Of a DNA stretch of 54,659 bases, positions 37,816-47,837 are shown one piece after another. The DNA is taken from positions 1-54,659 of the forward strand of contig JACRPT010000135.1 of the NCBI GenBank assembly GCA_016223045.1. Direction: 5' to 3'. Position 1 is the stretch's first letter; every line of letters begins with the position of its first letter. Source of the stretch: Candidatus Eiseniibacteriota bacterium. GTDB taxonomy: Bacteria > Eisenbacteria > RBG-16-71-46. The translations under genes and the position numbers were made by a program. Below the pieces are notes generated by a model. The model was not told the DNA's origin. It made no database searches and saw nothing but the letters and a program-made list of their open reading frames with translations.

Positions 37816-40317
37816 ATGAGCAAGAGACATCGAACAGACTTGCTGCGGATCCCCCTTACCGGGCTGGCGTTGCTTGTGCTGGCAGCGGCGCCCATGGGCC
37901 TGGGTCGTGCCCAGCAAGTTGGAGATGCCCTCTGGGTGACAGACGCGCCGGTTCTCGCCGTCGCGCGTTCCGAAAGCACCCTCTACATCGGCGGCAGCTT
38001 CAATGCCCTGGGCCCCTGCACCGGCAGCGGCGTGCCCCTGAGCCGGCAAACTGGGGTGCCCATGAGTGCATACCCGAAGGTCGCAGGGACGGTTCTCGCC
38101 GTCGCTGCCGACGGCGCTGGAGGCTGGTACATCGGCGGTGCGTTTGTGGGGGTCGGTGGGCTGCCGCGTGGGAACCTCGCCCACATCCTACCGGGTGGCC
38201 GGGTGGCTCCGTGGAAGCCCGACCCCGATGGACCAATCCACACGATGGCGCTCGCATGTGGAAGGCTGTATGTGGGCGGCCAATTCACCCGCATCTCAGG
38301 GCAGGCGAGGAGCTGCGCCGCCGCCTTCCGGCTCAGCGACGGCTCGCCGACCTCCTGGGATCCCCATCCGGAGGGCACCGACGGCTCCGCTGACCTTGCC
38401 GTGCGGTCCATCCTGCCGCGGGGTCGCACGATCTTCGTCGGGGGGCACTTTCTTGCCCTTGGTGGAGAGCCTCGCACGCACCTGGCGGCTGTGGACGCTG
38501 AATCGGGGCGGGCGACGGATTGGAATCCTCAGGCGAACTACACCGTCCGGGCGCTCGCCGCGCGTGGCGAGACGCTCTATGTTGGCGGGGAGTTCCATGT
38601 CATCGGCGGGGCACAGCGCCGGCTGCTGGCCGCGCTGAGCGTTCGCACCGGCGCTGCGGGGGAGTGGAATCCGGGGGTGTTCGGTTCAGGGGTGGACCAT
38701 GACGCTCCGCCTTACGTGGGGGCGCTCACGTTCTCGGGCAACTCGGTTTTCGTCGCCGGCCACTTTGCTCGGGTCGCCGGGCAGGTGCGGGGTGGCGTCG
38801 CGGAGCTGAAGCTCTCCACGGGAGAGGCGACCCCGTGGGATCCCAGTCCAGTCTTTGAAGGCTCGGATGCTCCGTACATCTGGGCCGTCGCGGTTCACGG
38901 GCAATCGGTGTACGTCGGAGGACGCTTTCGTACGTTCGGCGGCCTTGAGCGCCTCAACATCGCCTCGGTTGATGCCGGACTCGGTCAGGCGGAGAATTGG
39001 AATCCAGGCGCAACCGGGGACGTCCATGTGATCGCCGTAGGGGGCGACGCCATCTTCGTCGGGGGTGAGTTCGGGAGCGTCGGCAACGTCCATTCCCGAC
39101 GAGGTGTAGCCGCCCTTGACGCGCGAACTGGAGCAGTCACTCCATGGAATCCCGGCATGTGGGGATTCACCGTTCAGGCGTTGGCGGTGAGCGGTGCGAC
39201 CGTCTATGCCGGAGGTATCTTCTTCCGCATGGGGGGCGAGTGGCGCAACAACATCGCAGCCGTAGACGCCAGGACGGGGCGAGTGACGGCCTGGGATCCC
39301 GGGGCGTTCGGCGGATACAACGGCAGCGTCAACGCGATTGCGGTGAAGGCCGGAACGGTCTACCTCGGCGGCGGGTTCACGGCCGTCGGTGGCGAGCTCC
39401 GAAGTTACCTCGCCGCGGTCGACAGCGTCACGGGTCGAGCCACGGCGTGGAATCCGGCGGCCGATGACATCGTGAATTGTCTCGCTGTGCAGGGTTCAAG
39501 GATGTACGTCGGCGGTTGGTTCAACACGATCGGAGGGCAGAGGCGCACATCGATCGCCGCTCTTGAGCTCTCATCTGCTCGTGCAACGGATTGGGATCCG
39601 GACGGAAACGGCATCGTGACCGCCCTGGCGCTGGGGCCCGGCGTTGTGTATGCAGGAGGCAGCTTTGAAACCATGGGAGGGCGGCCGCGGCACTCGCTGG
39701 CCGCCATCGATCGGATCACCGGCGTCGCGACTGACTGGGATCCTGATCCTCGCGGGCCCTTCGCGACAGCGGAGATCGCGGCGCTCGCCCTCGCAGGGAA
39801 CACGCTCTACGCGGGCGGCGCGTTTACGTCGATTGGCGGTGAGGCCAGAAGCTACATCGCCGGGGTCGATGCGACCTCAGGCGTCGTGACCCCATGGAAT
39901 GGTGGCACGGACGGCTGGATTTGGGCCCTGACCGAGTATGACGGCACGGTCTACGTAGGTGGGAACTTCGCCAGGATGGGTCTCGTTCCGCGGGCCAATC
40001 TGGCGGCGATTGATGCTGCCGCCTGGAACCTGCCCCAGGTTCCGAGCACTCAGCCTGTCATTCTGGCGCAGAACGCACCCAACCCGGCCCGCTCGAGCGC
40101 GGTCATCCGCTTCACGATCCCAGCGGCCGCGACGGTGAGCCTCGCGGTATACGATGTGCAGGGCCGCCGGGTCGCGTCGCTCCTCGATCACGAGCTGCGG
40201 CCGGTGGGCCAGCACGAAGTGGCAGTCCGGACAGATGGCTGGCCTGAGGGCTTCTATTTCTACCGGCTTGAGGCAGGAGGTGCTGCCGCGACGCGAAAGA
40301 TGTCGCTCGTGAAATGA
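37816..40317 (+). CDS. secreted 14-repeat beta-propeller protein with C-terminal sorting domain
   Basis: The 833-residue exported protein has a signal peptide (IPLTGLALLVLAAAPMGLGRA), then 14 repeats of about 50 residues of the delta-60/DUF5122 type, each with a YVGG-x-F strand and a WNPxA turn (LYIGGSFNALG to VYVGGNFARMG). A C-terminal FlgD-like/T9SS type A sorting domain starts at about residue 755 (NAPNPARSSAVIRFTIP, YDVQGRRVASLL, GFYFYRLEAGG). It is likely surface-attached or secreted. It is less GC-rich than its neighbours. The twin at 42399-44900 has exactly the same length. A GATACT -10 candidate lies at 37750-37755. Confidence 0.88.
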   Translation: MSKRHRTDLLRIPLTGLALLVLAAAPMGLGRAQQVGDALWVTDAPVLAVARSESTLYIGGSFNALGPCTGSGVPLSRQTGVPMSAYPKVAGTVLAVAADGAGGWYIGGAFVGVGGLPRGNLAHILPGGRVAPWKPDPDGPIHTMALACGRLYVGGQFTRISGQARSCAAAFRLSDGSPTSWDPHPEGTDGSADLAVRSILPRGRTIFVGGHFLALGGEPRTHLAAVDAESGRATDWNPQANYTVRALAARGETLYVGGEFHVIGGAQRRLLAALSVRTGAAGEWNPGVFGSGVDHDAPPYVGALTFSGNSVFVAGHFARVAGQVRGGVAELKLSTGEATPWDPSPVFEGSDAPYIWAVAVHGQSVYVGGRFRTFGGLERLNIASVDAGLGQAENWNPGATGDVHVIAVGGDAIFVGGEFGSVGNVHSRRGVAALDARTGAVTPWNPGMWGFTVQALAVSGATVYAGGIFFRMGGEWRNNIAAVDARTGRVTAWDPGAFGGYNGSVNAIAVKAGTVYLGGGFTAVGGELRSYLAAVDSVTGRATAWNPAADDIVNCLAVQGSRMYVGGWFNTIGGQRRTSIAALELSSARATDWDPDGNGIVTALALGPGVVYAGGSFETMGGRPRHSLAAIDRITGVATDWDPDPRGPFATAEIAALALAGNTLYAGGAFTSIGGEARSYIAGVDATSGVVTPWNGGTDGWIWALTEYDGTVYVGGNFARMGLVPRANLAAIDAAAWNLPQVPSTQPVILAQNAPNPARSSAVIRFTIPAAATVSLAVYDVQGRRVASLLDHELRPVGQHEVAVRTDGWPEGFYFYRLEAGGAAATRKMSLVK

Positions 40318-40346
40318 TACTGCCGTCGACCGGCAGGAGGAACGAC

Positions 40347-42341
40347 GTGAGACAGGGGCTGCTGCTCGCGTTCGCCACACTCGCGCTGGGCGCCGCATGC
40401 GCGCACGCGGGTGATGCGGACACGGCGCTACCGGCGCGCGGCGATCCGGCCCGCACCGCACGGGCCGAGTCCCTCTACGTCCAGGCGGAATCCCGCCTCG
40501 CCGCCGGCGGCCTCGATGCCCGCCGCAAGGCGATCGCGCAGCTCGAGGAAGCCGCGCTCCTCGCTCCCGACGACGCCAGGTACCAGACCGCCCTGGGGGA
40601 CGCGTGCCTGGACGCGGGATTCGCCGAGCGGGCGCGCGCCTGCTTCGAGCGCGGCGCCATGCTCGCGCCCGCCGATGCCGCGCCGCGCTTCGGGCTGGGC
40701 GAGGTGTGGAAGCGTGACTGGCTCTCCTACCTCCGTCCCGCCTCGCTCGCGCTCGCGATCGAGAACTTCTCGACCGCGGCGCGCCTCCAGCCGGATCTCT
40801 CCGACGCGTGGGTCATGCTGGCGCCGCTACTCTTCGAGCAGGGACACCTGAGCGATGCGGTCGCGGCCGCCGAGCGGGCGCGCGCAGCCGGGCCCGACCA
40901 CGCGGAGGCGCAGCTCACCGCCGCCTACCTCGCCTTCCGGCAGGGCCTGATCGAGCGGGCGGAGAGCCTGTTCATGCTGGCGATCCCGCGCCTCTCACCG
41001 GAGCTGCGCGCGCGCTTCGACGACATCACGCCGCTGGTGACGGAGGAGGACGCGCAGGCGCTCCGGGACATTCGTCCCGCGGCGCGGGACGAATGGAAGC
41101 GCCACTTCTGGCTCCAGAGCGACCCCGATCCCACCACCCGCACGAACGAGGCGCGGCTCGAGTACTGGGCGCGCCTCGCGCACGCCAGCCTGGTCTTCCT
41201 CGATCCGCGGCGTCCACGCTGGGACCTGCGCGCCGAGCTCTATGCGCGCTACGGCGCGCCGCGGCGCGTCGCCTACCAGCCGCCCGGAGTGCCGCTCGCC
41301 GGGCGGCTGGGCGACGTGGACCGGATCTTCTACTCCGCCCTCAACGGACCCCGTCGCGTCAACGAGCCCCTGTACTACCCGTTCCACGCGACGGTCTGGG
41401 ACTACCCCGACCTGCGCATGACGGTCGTCCTCCAGGATCCCACGCTCTCGGAGCAGTACCGACTGCCGAAATCGCTCTATCGCGACCCGGATCCGCACCC
41501 GGGCCCGGAAGCGCTCGCGCGCAGCGACCTGGTGGTCACCGCCGGCTACCGCGGCGTGTTCCCGCAGCTGCCTCCCGGGGTGCGGGCGCTGCCGGCAGCC
41601 GGGCTCGTCTCCAGGTTCGAGGGGGATCGGGGGCCGCGGCTCCTCGCGCAGCTCGAGACCCCGGGGACTCCGGCGGAGAGCCTGTGGGCCACCTGCGTGG
41701 TGATCGACTCGACCGATGGCGAGATCGCCCGCGCGTCGCGCGAGCTGTCCCCCTCGGGCTGCGATCCCACCGAGCTGCGCACCGCCGACTTCGCGTTCGA
41801 CGTCCCGCCGGGACCTTGCCGCGTGGCGTTCTCGGTGCAGGACGGCCACGGAGGCCGCGGCGTGCTGCGCAGCACCGCCCGGGTCGAGCCCGCCTCCTCG
41901 GCACTCGCGCTGAGCGACATCGTCGTGACCTGCGGCCCGCTCGAGGCGTTGAGGAAGGCCGCCGAGGTCCGGCTCATGCCCAACGTGCGCGCCCGCGTGG
42001 CGGGCGACGACCCGCTCATCGCCTACTTCGAGATCTACCACCTGCTCCCGGATGAGGAGGGACAGGCGCCCTTCGAGTACGAATACAGCGTGCACTCCGA
42101 GGAGAAGGTCCCGCGGCCGTGGTACCGGCGCCTGCTCCCGGCGGGCGAGCCGCGCCTCGTGTACCGCAGCGAGGAGGTGAACTACGGCCCGCTGCGGCGC
42201 CAGTTCATCACCGTGCCGATGCGGTCGCTCCCGCCGGGACGCTGCCGGCTCGACGTCATGGTGCGCGACCTGAACGCGGGCCGCACGGCGAAGGGATCGG
42301 CGCGCTTCGAGCGGGTCGGTGTGAAGCCGGCCGATCGCTGA
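40347..42341 (+). CDS. GWxTD-domain protein with TPR repeats
   Basis: The 664-residue exported protein has a signal peptide or lipoprotein-like start (LLLAFATLALGAACAHA), TPR-type helices at about 25-220 (AIAQLEEAALLAPDDARYQTALG, LEQGHLSDAVAAAERARAAG), then a GWxTD domain (HFWLQSDPDPTTRTNEARLEYWARLAHASLVF, ELYARYGAPRRVAYQPPG) and a beta-rich C-terminal half. Such proteins occur mainly in FCB-group and related lineages; the function is unknown. GTG at 40347 with AGGAGG is preferred to the ATG at 40314, which overlaps the previous stop but would add 11 residues before the signal peptide. Confidence 0.82.
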   Translation: MRQGLLLAFATLALGAACAHAGDADTALPARGDPARTARAESLYVQAESRLAAGGLDARRKAIAQLEEAALLAPDDARYQTALGDACLDAGFAERARACFERGAMLAPADAAPRFGLGEVWKRDWLSYLRPASLALAIENFSTAARLQPDLSDAWVMLAPLLFEQGHLSDAVAAAERARAAGPDHAEAQLTAAYLAFRQGLIERAESLFMLAIPRLSPELRARFDDITPLVTEEDAQALRDIRPAARDEWKRHFWLQSDPDPTTRTNEARLEYWARLAHASLVFLDPRRPRWDLRAELYARYGAPRRVAYQPPGVPLAGRLGDVDRIFYSALNGPRRVNEPLYYPFHATVWDYPDLRMTVVLQDPTLSEQYRLPKSLYRDPDPHPGPEALARSDLVVTAGYRGVFPQLPPGVRALPAAGLVSRFEGDRGPRLLAQLETPGTPAESLWATCVVIDSTDGEIARASRELSPSGCDPTELRTADFAFDVPPGPCRVAFSVQDGHGGRGVLRSTARVEPASSALALSDIVVTCGPLEALRKAAEVRLMPNVRARVAGDDPLIAYFEIYHLLPDEEGQAPFEYEYSVHSEEKVPRPWYRRLLPAGEPRLVYRSEEVNYGPLRRQFITVPMRSLPPGRCRLDVMVRDLNAGRTAKGSARFERVGVKPADR

Positions 42342-42398
42342 GGGCCCGCCGAGCGCCGGTGCGACGGCGCCGCGGCGGCCGACGCGCAGCCGCATCGG

Positions 42399-44900
42399 TT
42401 ACTGGAAGTGCACGATCTTCCTGGCGTCCGCGACGCGCCCGGCCTGCAGCCGGCACAGGTAGACGCCGTTCGGCAGCCCGCGTCCGCTGAGCTCCACCTG
42501 GTGCGGGCCCGCGCCGAGGAATTCGTTCCGGACCGGCGTGCCCACCTCGCGCCCAGCGGCGTCGAAGACGCGCAGCGTCACCTGCTCCGCGGCCGGCAGC
42601 ACGAAGCGGATCGCGGTCGAGGCGCGGAACGGGTTCGGCTGGTTCGGGCGCAGGAGCGCGATCCGGCCGTCCCGTCCGGCGCCGGGAACGCCACCGGGTG
42701 CGGCGGCCGTGTTGATCTCGACCGCCGCGAAGTAGGTCTGCGGGAGGCCCTTGATGGTGGTGAACGCGCCGCCCGCGAACACCGTGGTCCCGGTCACCGC
42801 CAGGGCGTAGACGGAGCTGTTCGCGTTGGGATTCCAGGCGGTGGCCGTGCCCGTCGCCGCGTCCAGCTCCGCGATGCGATTGCGCGCCTGTCCCCCGACG
42901 GTCGTGAAATCCCCGCCGGCGAACACCGAGGAAGGGCCCAGCGCCAGGGCGCGCACGTAGCCCGACGTGCTCGCGTTCGGGTTCCATGCGGTGGCCAGCC
43001 CGCTCGCCGCATCCAGCGCCGCGATGTAGTTCCGGGCCTGGCCGCCGATCCCGGTGAACAGCCCGCCCGCGTAGACCGTCGCCCCGCTCACCGCCAGCGC
43101 CTCCACCTCGCCGTTCGGATTGGGGCTCCAGGTCGTCGGCGCGCCCAGCGAATCGCTGATGTCCAGCGCCGCGAGGTTGTAGCGCGGCACCGCCCCGTCA
43201 ATCACGGAGAAGTGTCCGCCCACGTACAGCGTGGTCCCGTCCACCGCCAGGCAGGAGACGCTCGGCACGGGGCCGATCACGCCCGGGTTCCCGGGAGCGA
43301 GCTGCCCGGTCGTGGCGTCCAGCGCCGCGAGGCAGCCGCGCGGCTGCCCGCCGATCGTGGTGAACTCCCCGCCCACGTACACGGTCGCGCCGCTCGCGGC
43401 CAGGACGTTCACACGCTTGTTGGGAATCGCCGTCCAGGGGATGGCCAGGCCGGTCGTGGCGTCCAGCCCCGCCAGGTAGCTCCGCGCCTGCCCGCCGATG
43501 GTGGTGAACTGGCCGCCGGCGAACACCCTCGCTCCGCTCACCGCCAGCGCGTCCACCTCGCCCCCGCTCGCGCCCGGATTCCACGAGGTGGCGCGCCCGG
43601 TCAGGGCGTCGAGCGCCGCGATGTTGCTCCGCGCCGTCCAGCCGACGCCCGTGAGGGACCCGCCCAGGAAGACCTCTCCCCCGCGCACCGCGAGCGTCTT
43701 GACGCTGCCGTTCGCGCCCGTGCTCCAGCCCGTGAGCAGGCCGCTCGTGTCCCACGCCGCCGCGTAGTCCCTCGGCTGCCCCCCGGCGGTCACGAAGCTC
43801 CCGCCCGCGTAGATCGTCGGCCCGCTGATCGCCAGCGCCGAGACCGTCCCGTTCGGGCCCGGGTTCCACGGCCTGGCCATGGCGGTAGTCGCGTCCAGCG
43901 CCGCGAGATTGCTCCGCGAAAACCCGCCGATGCTGCTGAAGCTCCCGCCCGCGTAGATCGTCTGCCCGTCCACCACCAGGGCATTCACGGTGCTGGACGA
44001 GACCGGGTCCCAGGGGGTGGGCAGCCCGGTCGTCACATCCAGGGCCGCGAGGTAGCTCCGGGCCAGCCCGCCGATGCTGGTGAAGATCCCGCCGATGTAG
44101 AGGGTCGTCCCGCTCGACGCCAGAGAATAGACGGCCCCGTTCGCGCTGGGGAGCCAGCTGGCAGCCAGGCCGGTCGTGGCGCTCACGCCGGCCAAGTTGC
44201 TCCTCGACTGCCCGCCGACCATGCTGAAACTGCCGCCCAGGTAGATCGTGCCCGCATCCACGAGCAGCGCGTTGACGGTGCCGCTGACATTCGGGTTCCA
44301 GGCGGTGGCCGAGCCGGTGGTCGCATCCAGCGCCGCGAGGTTGTTCCTCGTCTGCCCGCCGATGTTGCTGAAGCCCCCACCCGCGTACACCGTGCTCCCG
44401 CTCGGCGCCAACGCGTACACCGTGCCGCTGGCGTTGGGCGCCCAGGCCGAGACGGTGTGGTCCGCGAGGATCCGCGCGATGTTCGTGCGCGTGAGCCCGC
44501 CGACCGCCGAAAAGCTGCCGCCGATGTACCAGCCGCCGGCCCCATCGGGCGCCGCGGCGTAGACGGTGCCCGCGATCAACGGGAACCCGGTCACGACGGG
44601 CATGGCCGTCACCGAGTCGAGCACGACGCCCGCGCCCGTTACGGGTCCCAACTTGCTGAAGCTCCCGCCGACGTAGAGCGTGCCGCCCGACAACGCGACC
44701 GAGCGCACGGCCCCGTTGGTCGCGAAGAAGTCCTGCCGGATGCTCTGCGCGTGCGTGGAGGTGGCACTGCACGAGACCGCAGCGGCGATGGCGAGCAGCA
44801 GGAGGACGCGAGGCGCGACAGCGTGGAGCGCCGCCTCGCGCGAGCGGCGAACGAACCGCGGGAGGCTCTCTCTTCCGACGTCTCTCGACCGCGGCGTCAT
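42399..44900 (-). CDS. secreted 14-repeat beta-propeller protein with C-terminal sorting domain (paralogue)
   Basis: The 833-residue protein is a paralogue of the one at 37816-40317: a signal segment (VLLLLAIAAAVSCSATSTHA), 14 repeats of the same kind (LYVGGSFSKLG to VFAGGAFTTIKG, each followed by NIAALDATTGxATxWNP), and the sorting domain (QPNPFRASTAIRFVLP, VFDAAGREV, GVYLCRLQAGR). It is more regular and much more GC-rich than its twin. The ATG at 44900 follows GGGGAAGAG. It converges with the GWxTD gene. The ligand or role is unknown; adhesion or binding is plausible. Confidence 0.88.
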   Translation of the reverse strand: MTPRSRDVGRESLPRFVRRSREAALHAVAPRVLLLLAIAAAVSCSATSTHAQSIRQDFFATNGAVRSVALSGGTLYVGGSFSKLGPVTGAGVVLDSVTAMPVVTGFPLIAGTVYAAAPDGAGGWYIGGSFSAVGGLTRTNIARILADHTVSAWAPNASGTVYALAPSGSTVYAGGGFSNIGGQTRNNLAALDATTGSATAWNPNVSGTVNALLVDAGTIYLGGSFSMVGGQSRSNLAGVSATTGLAASWLPSANGAVYSLASSGTTLYIGGIFTSIGGLARSYLAALDVTTGLPTPWDPVSSSTVNALVVDGQTIYAGGSFSSIGGFSRSNLAALDATTAMARPWNPGPNGTVSALAISGPTIYAGGSFVTAGGQPRDYAAAWDTSGLLTGWSTGANGSVKTLAVRGGEVFLGGSLTGVGWTARSNIAALDALTGRATSWNPGASGGEVDALAVSGARVFAGGQFTTIGGQARSYLAGLDATTGLAIPWTAIPNKRVNVLAASGATVYVGGEFTTIGGQPRGCLAALDATTGQLAPGNPGVIGPVPSVSCLAVDGTTLYVGGHFSVIDGAVPRYNLAALDISDSLGAPTTWSPNPNGEVEALAVSGATVYAGGLFTGIGGQARNYIAALDAASGLATAWNPNASTSGYVRALALGPSSVFAGGDFTTVGGQARNRIAELDAATGTATAWNPNANSSVYALAVTGTTVFAGGAFTTIKGLPQTYFAAVEINTAAAPGGVPGAGRDGRIALLRPNQPNPFRASTAIRFVLPAAEQVTLRVFDAAGREVGTPVRNEFLGAGPHQVELSGRGLPNGVYLCRLQAGRVADARKIVHFQ

Positions 44901-45114
44901 GAGCGGCTCTTCCCCTCGGAGGGCTGGCGCGAAGTCCACGGGAACGCGGGACGGCGGAGATGGACGTGCAGGACCCCGTCCGATCGCCGCCTCGGAGTGC
45001 AGGCGAGCCCCCAGCCTATGTGCCCAACGGGCCACGGCAAGTGGTCCTTTGGACCCACCCCGCCTCCCCGGGGAGTCCCGCCCGGCGCAGGAGCGCTCCG
45101 CCCGCGCCGCCTCG

Positions 45115-47607
45115 CTACGCTGCGCCCGGCTGCGCCGCCGGTTCCGCGCCGGTCCGCTCGCGCATCGCCAGCGCGCCGCTGAAGCACTTCTGCGCGCACA
45201 GGCTGCACCCCACGCACGTCGCGGCGTCGAAGCGGGGGAGCCCGTCGCCGTCCAGGCTCACCGCCAGGTACGAGCAGCGCGCGCAGTTGCCGCAGCGCAT
45301 GCACAGCGAGGCCTCGAGCGCCGGGATGCGCCGGGTGGCGGGCAGCGCCATGAAGTCGGTGACCGGGTCGGGCAGGGCGCGGCCGATCAGCTCCTCCACC
45401 GAGCGGATGCCGCGCGCGCGCATCAGGTGCGAGAGCCCGGAATGCAGCTCGCCGGCGATGCCGACGCCGTACTTCATCGCCACCGTGCAGAACTGGACCG
45501 TGCGCGCGCCCAGCGCCAGGAAGTGCGCGGCGGCGCGATAGTCCATCGGGCCGCCGTTGCCCGACACGGTGACGCCGAGGCGCGCGACCGACGCCAGGGT
45601 CAGGTTCGAGATCGGCGCCACGCCCGCGCCGCTCATGCCGACCACGATGCCTTCGTCCCACGACGCCTTCTTCCCGGCGCGGAACATCAGGGTCGGGAAG
45701 CTGTTCGCCAGCGTCACTCCCGCCTGCTTCCGCGGGTAGCGGTCGAGCACCTGCTTGACCGCGCGCACGATCACCTCGATCGAGGTCACCGCGCCGGTGA
45801 GCTTGAACAGCCTGGGCACCTCCGGGTCGGCGGACTCCATGATCCAGTCCACGATCCTGGCGGTGAGGGCGGGCGACTGGGAGACGATCGAGCCCTCGGT
45901 GCCGTCGCCGCCCTGCGGGCACGACAGGCTGAACTCGACCGCCATGGCGCCGGCGCGCTCGAGCTTGCGGCTGTTGCTCTGCCAGGCCCGCCGGTCCGCG
46001 TCGTCGTCCCCGGTCACCGGTCCGCCGGTCGAGGCCGCGACCAGGCGGTCGGGGTACTCGCGCACCAGCCGCTCGATCTCGCGGCATACGCGCTCGAGCG
46101 CGTGGTCCGAGACGTTGTCGCAGTTGCCGTAGGTGCGTGGGTCGAAGACGTGCATGTAGTCGGCGGGGATGTGGATGGGCACGCCGTCGAACGCGGTCTT
46201 CATGATGCCACCGGCCCAGCCCGCCTCGAACGCCATGCGCATCTGCTCGTAGCCGTCGGTCGGCGGCCCGGCCGAGAGCAGGAACGGCGAGCGCAGGCGG
46301 CGGCCGAAGAAGTCCACCTCGAGCGGCACCGGCACGTCGTCGTAGCCCGGCACGCGCGCCGTGCTCTTCCGAGGGCGCTCGAAGCGCGGCGCGGTCTGTC
46401 CCCGCAGCCAGGCGTCCAGCGCGAGCGCGGCGTTCTTGCCCGAGGCCGCGGACTCAACCACGGTCGAGGCGCCGTGCGCGGCGTCGCCGGCTTCGAAGAC
46501 GCCGGGACGCCCGCCGGCCGCGAGCCCGGGACGGTTGCCCACGGCGATGATGACCTGCGCGATGCCGCCGAGCGCCTGCTCGGTGCCGGGCACCGGCGCC
46601 ACCCGCGATGGATGAAAGCGCTCGCCCTCGGGGAGCGCGACGCGCTGCAGCCGCACGCCGCTCACCGTGCCCCGCTCCGCGAGGATGGCGGTCACGCGCG
46701 TGCGGCCGACCAGGTTGACCGGGCGGTCGAGCAGGACCTGCCGCTCCTTCGGCGTGAGCGGCATCTCGCCGGCCAGCTCGAGCGTGATCATCTCGACGCC
46801 GGTCGCGCCGTGCGCGAGCGCGGTCGCCGCGCAGTCGCAGGCGATGGCGCCGCCGCCGATCACCGCGACGCGTCCGCGCACCGCATGGCGCGCGGGGTCG
46901 GCGAGGTACGCGTTGCCCGTCACCGCCAGCGCCTCGCCCTCGATGCCGAGCGGGATGGGCTGGTGCAGCCCGCCCGCGACCAGCACCGCGGCGTAGCCCT
47001 CCCCGAGCAGCGCACCGGGATCGTCCGCGCGCTGCCGCGCCCGCAGCGTGATGCGCGGGTGCTGGAGCACCCACTCGATGTCCGTGTCGAGCACCGCGGG
47101 GTCCAGGCGGTCCGGCGGGATCAGCCGAATGGCGCCGCCCGGGCGCGCGTCGCGCTCGAGGATGTCCACGGCGTAGCCGAGCTGCGCGAGCAGAGCGCCA
47201 CCCGCGAGCCCGGCCGCGCCCGAGCCCACGACCGCCACCTTCTTCCCGTTCGCCGCAGTGGGCTCGAGCCGCGGCATCACCCCGAGCCGCTTCGCGCGCG
47301 CCACGATCGCGGCCTGCACGAATGGGATCTCGATGGCGCGGTCGAACAGCCGGCGCGAGCAGGCCGCCTGGCAGAAGGAGTCCGGGCAGACCGCGCCGCA
47401 CACGCCGCCCAGCGGGTTCAGGGTCATGATGAGCGCGGCCGAGCGCGCGATGTCGGCGGGCGTGCCGCCGCTCGCCGCCATGATGAAGTCGGCGGGCGAG
47501 CAGTCGGCCGGGCACGCCTTCATGCACGGCTTCTCCTCGCAGTACACGCAACGGTTGATCTCGGCGGCCAGCTGCGCGTCGGTCAGGAACAGCTCGTGAT
47601 GCGTCAT
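45115..47607 (-). CDS. PreT-PreA-like fusion: FAD/NAD(P) oxidoreductase plus dihydroorotate-dehydrogenase-type domain
   Basis: The 830-residue cytosolic Fe-S flavoprotein has the layout of dihydropyrimidine dehydrogenase. An N-terminal Fe-S helical domain (CVYCEEKPCMKACPADC, CGAVCPDSFCQAAC) comes first, then an FAD fold VVGSGAAGLAGGALLAQLGY at about 125, an NAD(P) fold VAVIGGGAIACDCAATAL at about 250, an FMN barrel from about 420 (LRSPFLLSAGPP, KLTGAVTS, VSGNGGPMDYRAAAHFLALG), and two C-terminal clusters (CMRCGNCARC, CVGCSLCAQKC). Where pyrimidine dehydrogenases have the catalytic ACGQD, it reads IVSQSP, so its ring substrate may differ. ATG at 47607 follows GGAG. It is divergent from xdhD. 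Confidence 0.87.
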   Translation of the reverse strand: MTHHELFLTDAQLAAEINRCVYCEEKPCMKACPADCSPADFIMAASGGTPADIARSAALIMTLNPLGGVCGAVCPDSFCQAACSRRLFDRAIEIPFVQAAIVARAKRLGVMPRLEPTAANGKKVAVVGSGAAGLAGGALLAQLGYAVDILERDARPGGAIRLIPPDRLDPAVLDTDIEWVLQHPRITLRARQRADDPGALLGEGYAAVLVAGGLHQPIPLGIEGEALAVTGNAYLADPARHAVRGRVAVIGGGAIACDCAATALAHGATGVEMITLELAGEMPLTPKERQVLLDRPVNLVGRTRVTAILAERGTVSGVRLQRVALPEGERFHPSRVAPVPGTEQALGGIAQVIIAVGNRPGLAAGGRPGVFEAGDAAHGASTVVESAASGKNAALALDAWLRGQTAPRFERPRKSTARVPGYDDVPVPLEVDFFGRRLRSPFLLSAGPPTDGYEQMRMAFEAGWAGGIMKTAFDGVPIHIPADYMHVFDPRTYGNCDNVSDHALERVCREIERLVREYPDRLVAASTGGPVTGDDDADRRAWQSNSRKLERAGAMAVEFSLSCPQGGDGTEGSIVSQSPALTARIVDWIMESADPEVPRLFKLTGAVTSIEVIVRAVKQVLDRYPRKQAGVTLANSFPTLMFRAGKKASWDEGIVVGMSGAGVAPISNLTLASVARLGVTVSGNGGPMDYRAAAHFLALGARTVQFCTVAMKYGVGIAGELHSGLSHLMRARGIRSVEELIGRALPDPVTDFMALPATRRIPALEASLCMRCGNCARCSYLAVSLDGDGLPRFDAATCVGCSLCAQKCFSGALAMRERTGAEPAAQPGAA

Positions 47608-47683
47608 GTCGACTCCGGTGGGCCTCGGGGTGCCGGACGGAACGCCGAGGGGCAGGGCGGCGCCGGCTGGAGGAACGCAGGCC

Positions 47684-47758
47684 ATATTACGGCAGCGAGT
47701 CCGCCGGCGCATTGCTCCATCGGTCGCGTGAGCGCGCCGCCCGCGGACCGGGTATATT
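47684..47758. promoter_or_regulatory. divergent -10 elements between the PreT-PreA-like gene and xdhD
   Basis: TAATAT on the minus strand (47689-47684) faces the PreT-PreA-like gene 77 bases away. TATATT on the plus strand (47753-47758) faces xdhD 80 bases away. These are the only AT runs in a strongly GC-rich 230-base gap. No clear -35 partners are seen. Confidence 0.5.
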
Positions 47759-47837
47759 CCTCGACCCGAGTCCGGGGGGCGGCGCCAGGAGACCCCGCCG
47801 GAGGCCGCCGCGCGGGACCGGCATCGCGGAGAGACCC

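Noticed and set aside
37816-44900. CRISPR or DNA-level repeat array in the repeat-protein genes
   Set aside because: The periodicity is at protein level (about 50 residues per unit) with diverged DNA, not identical short repeats with unique spacers.
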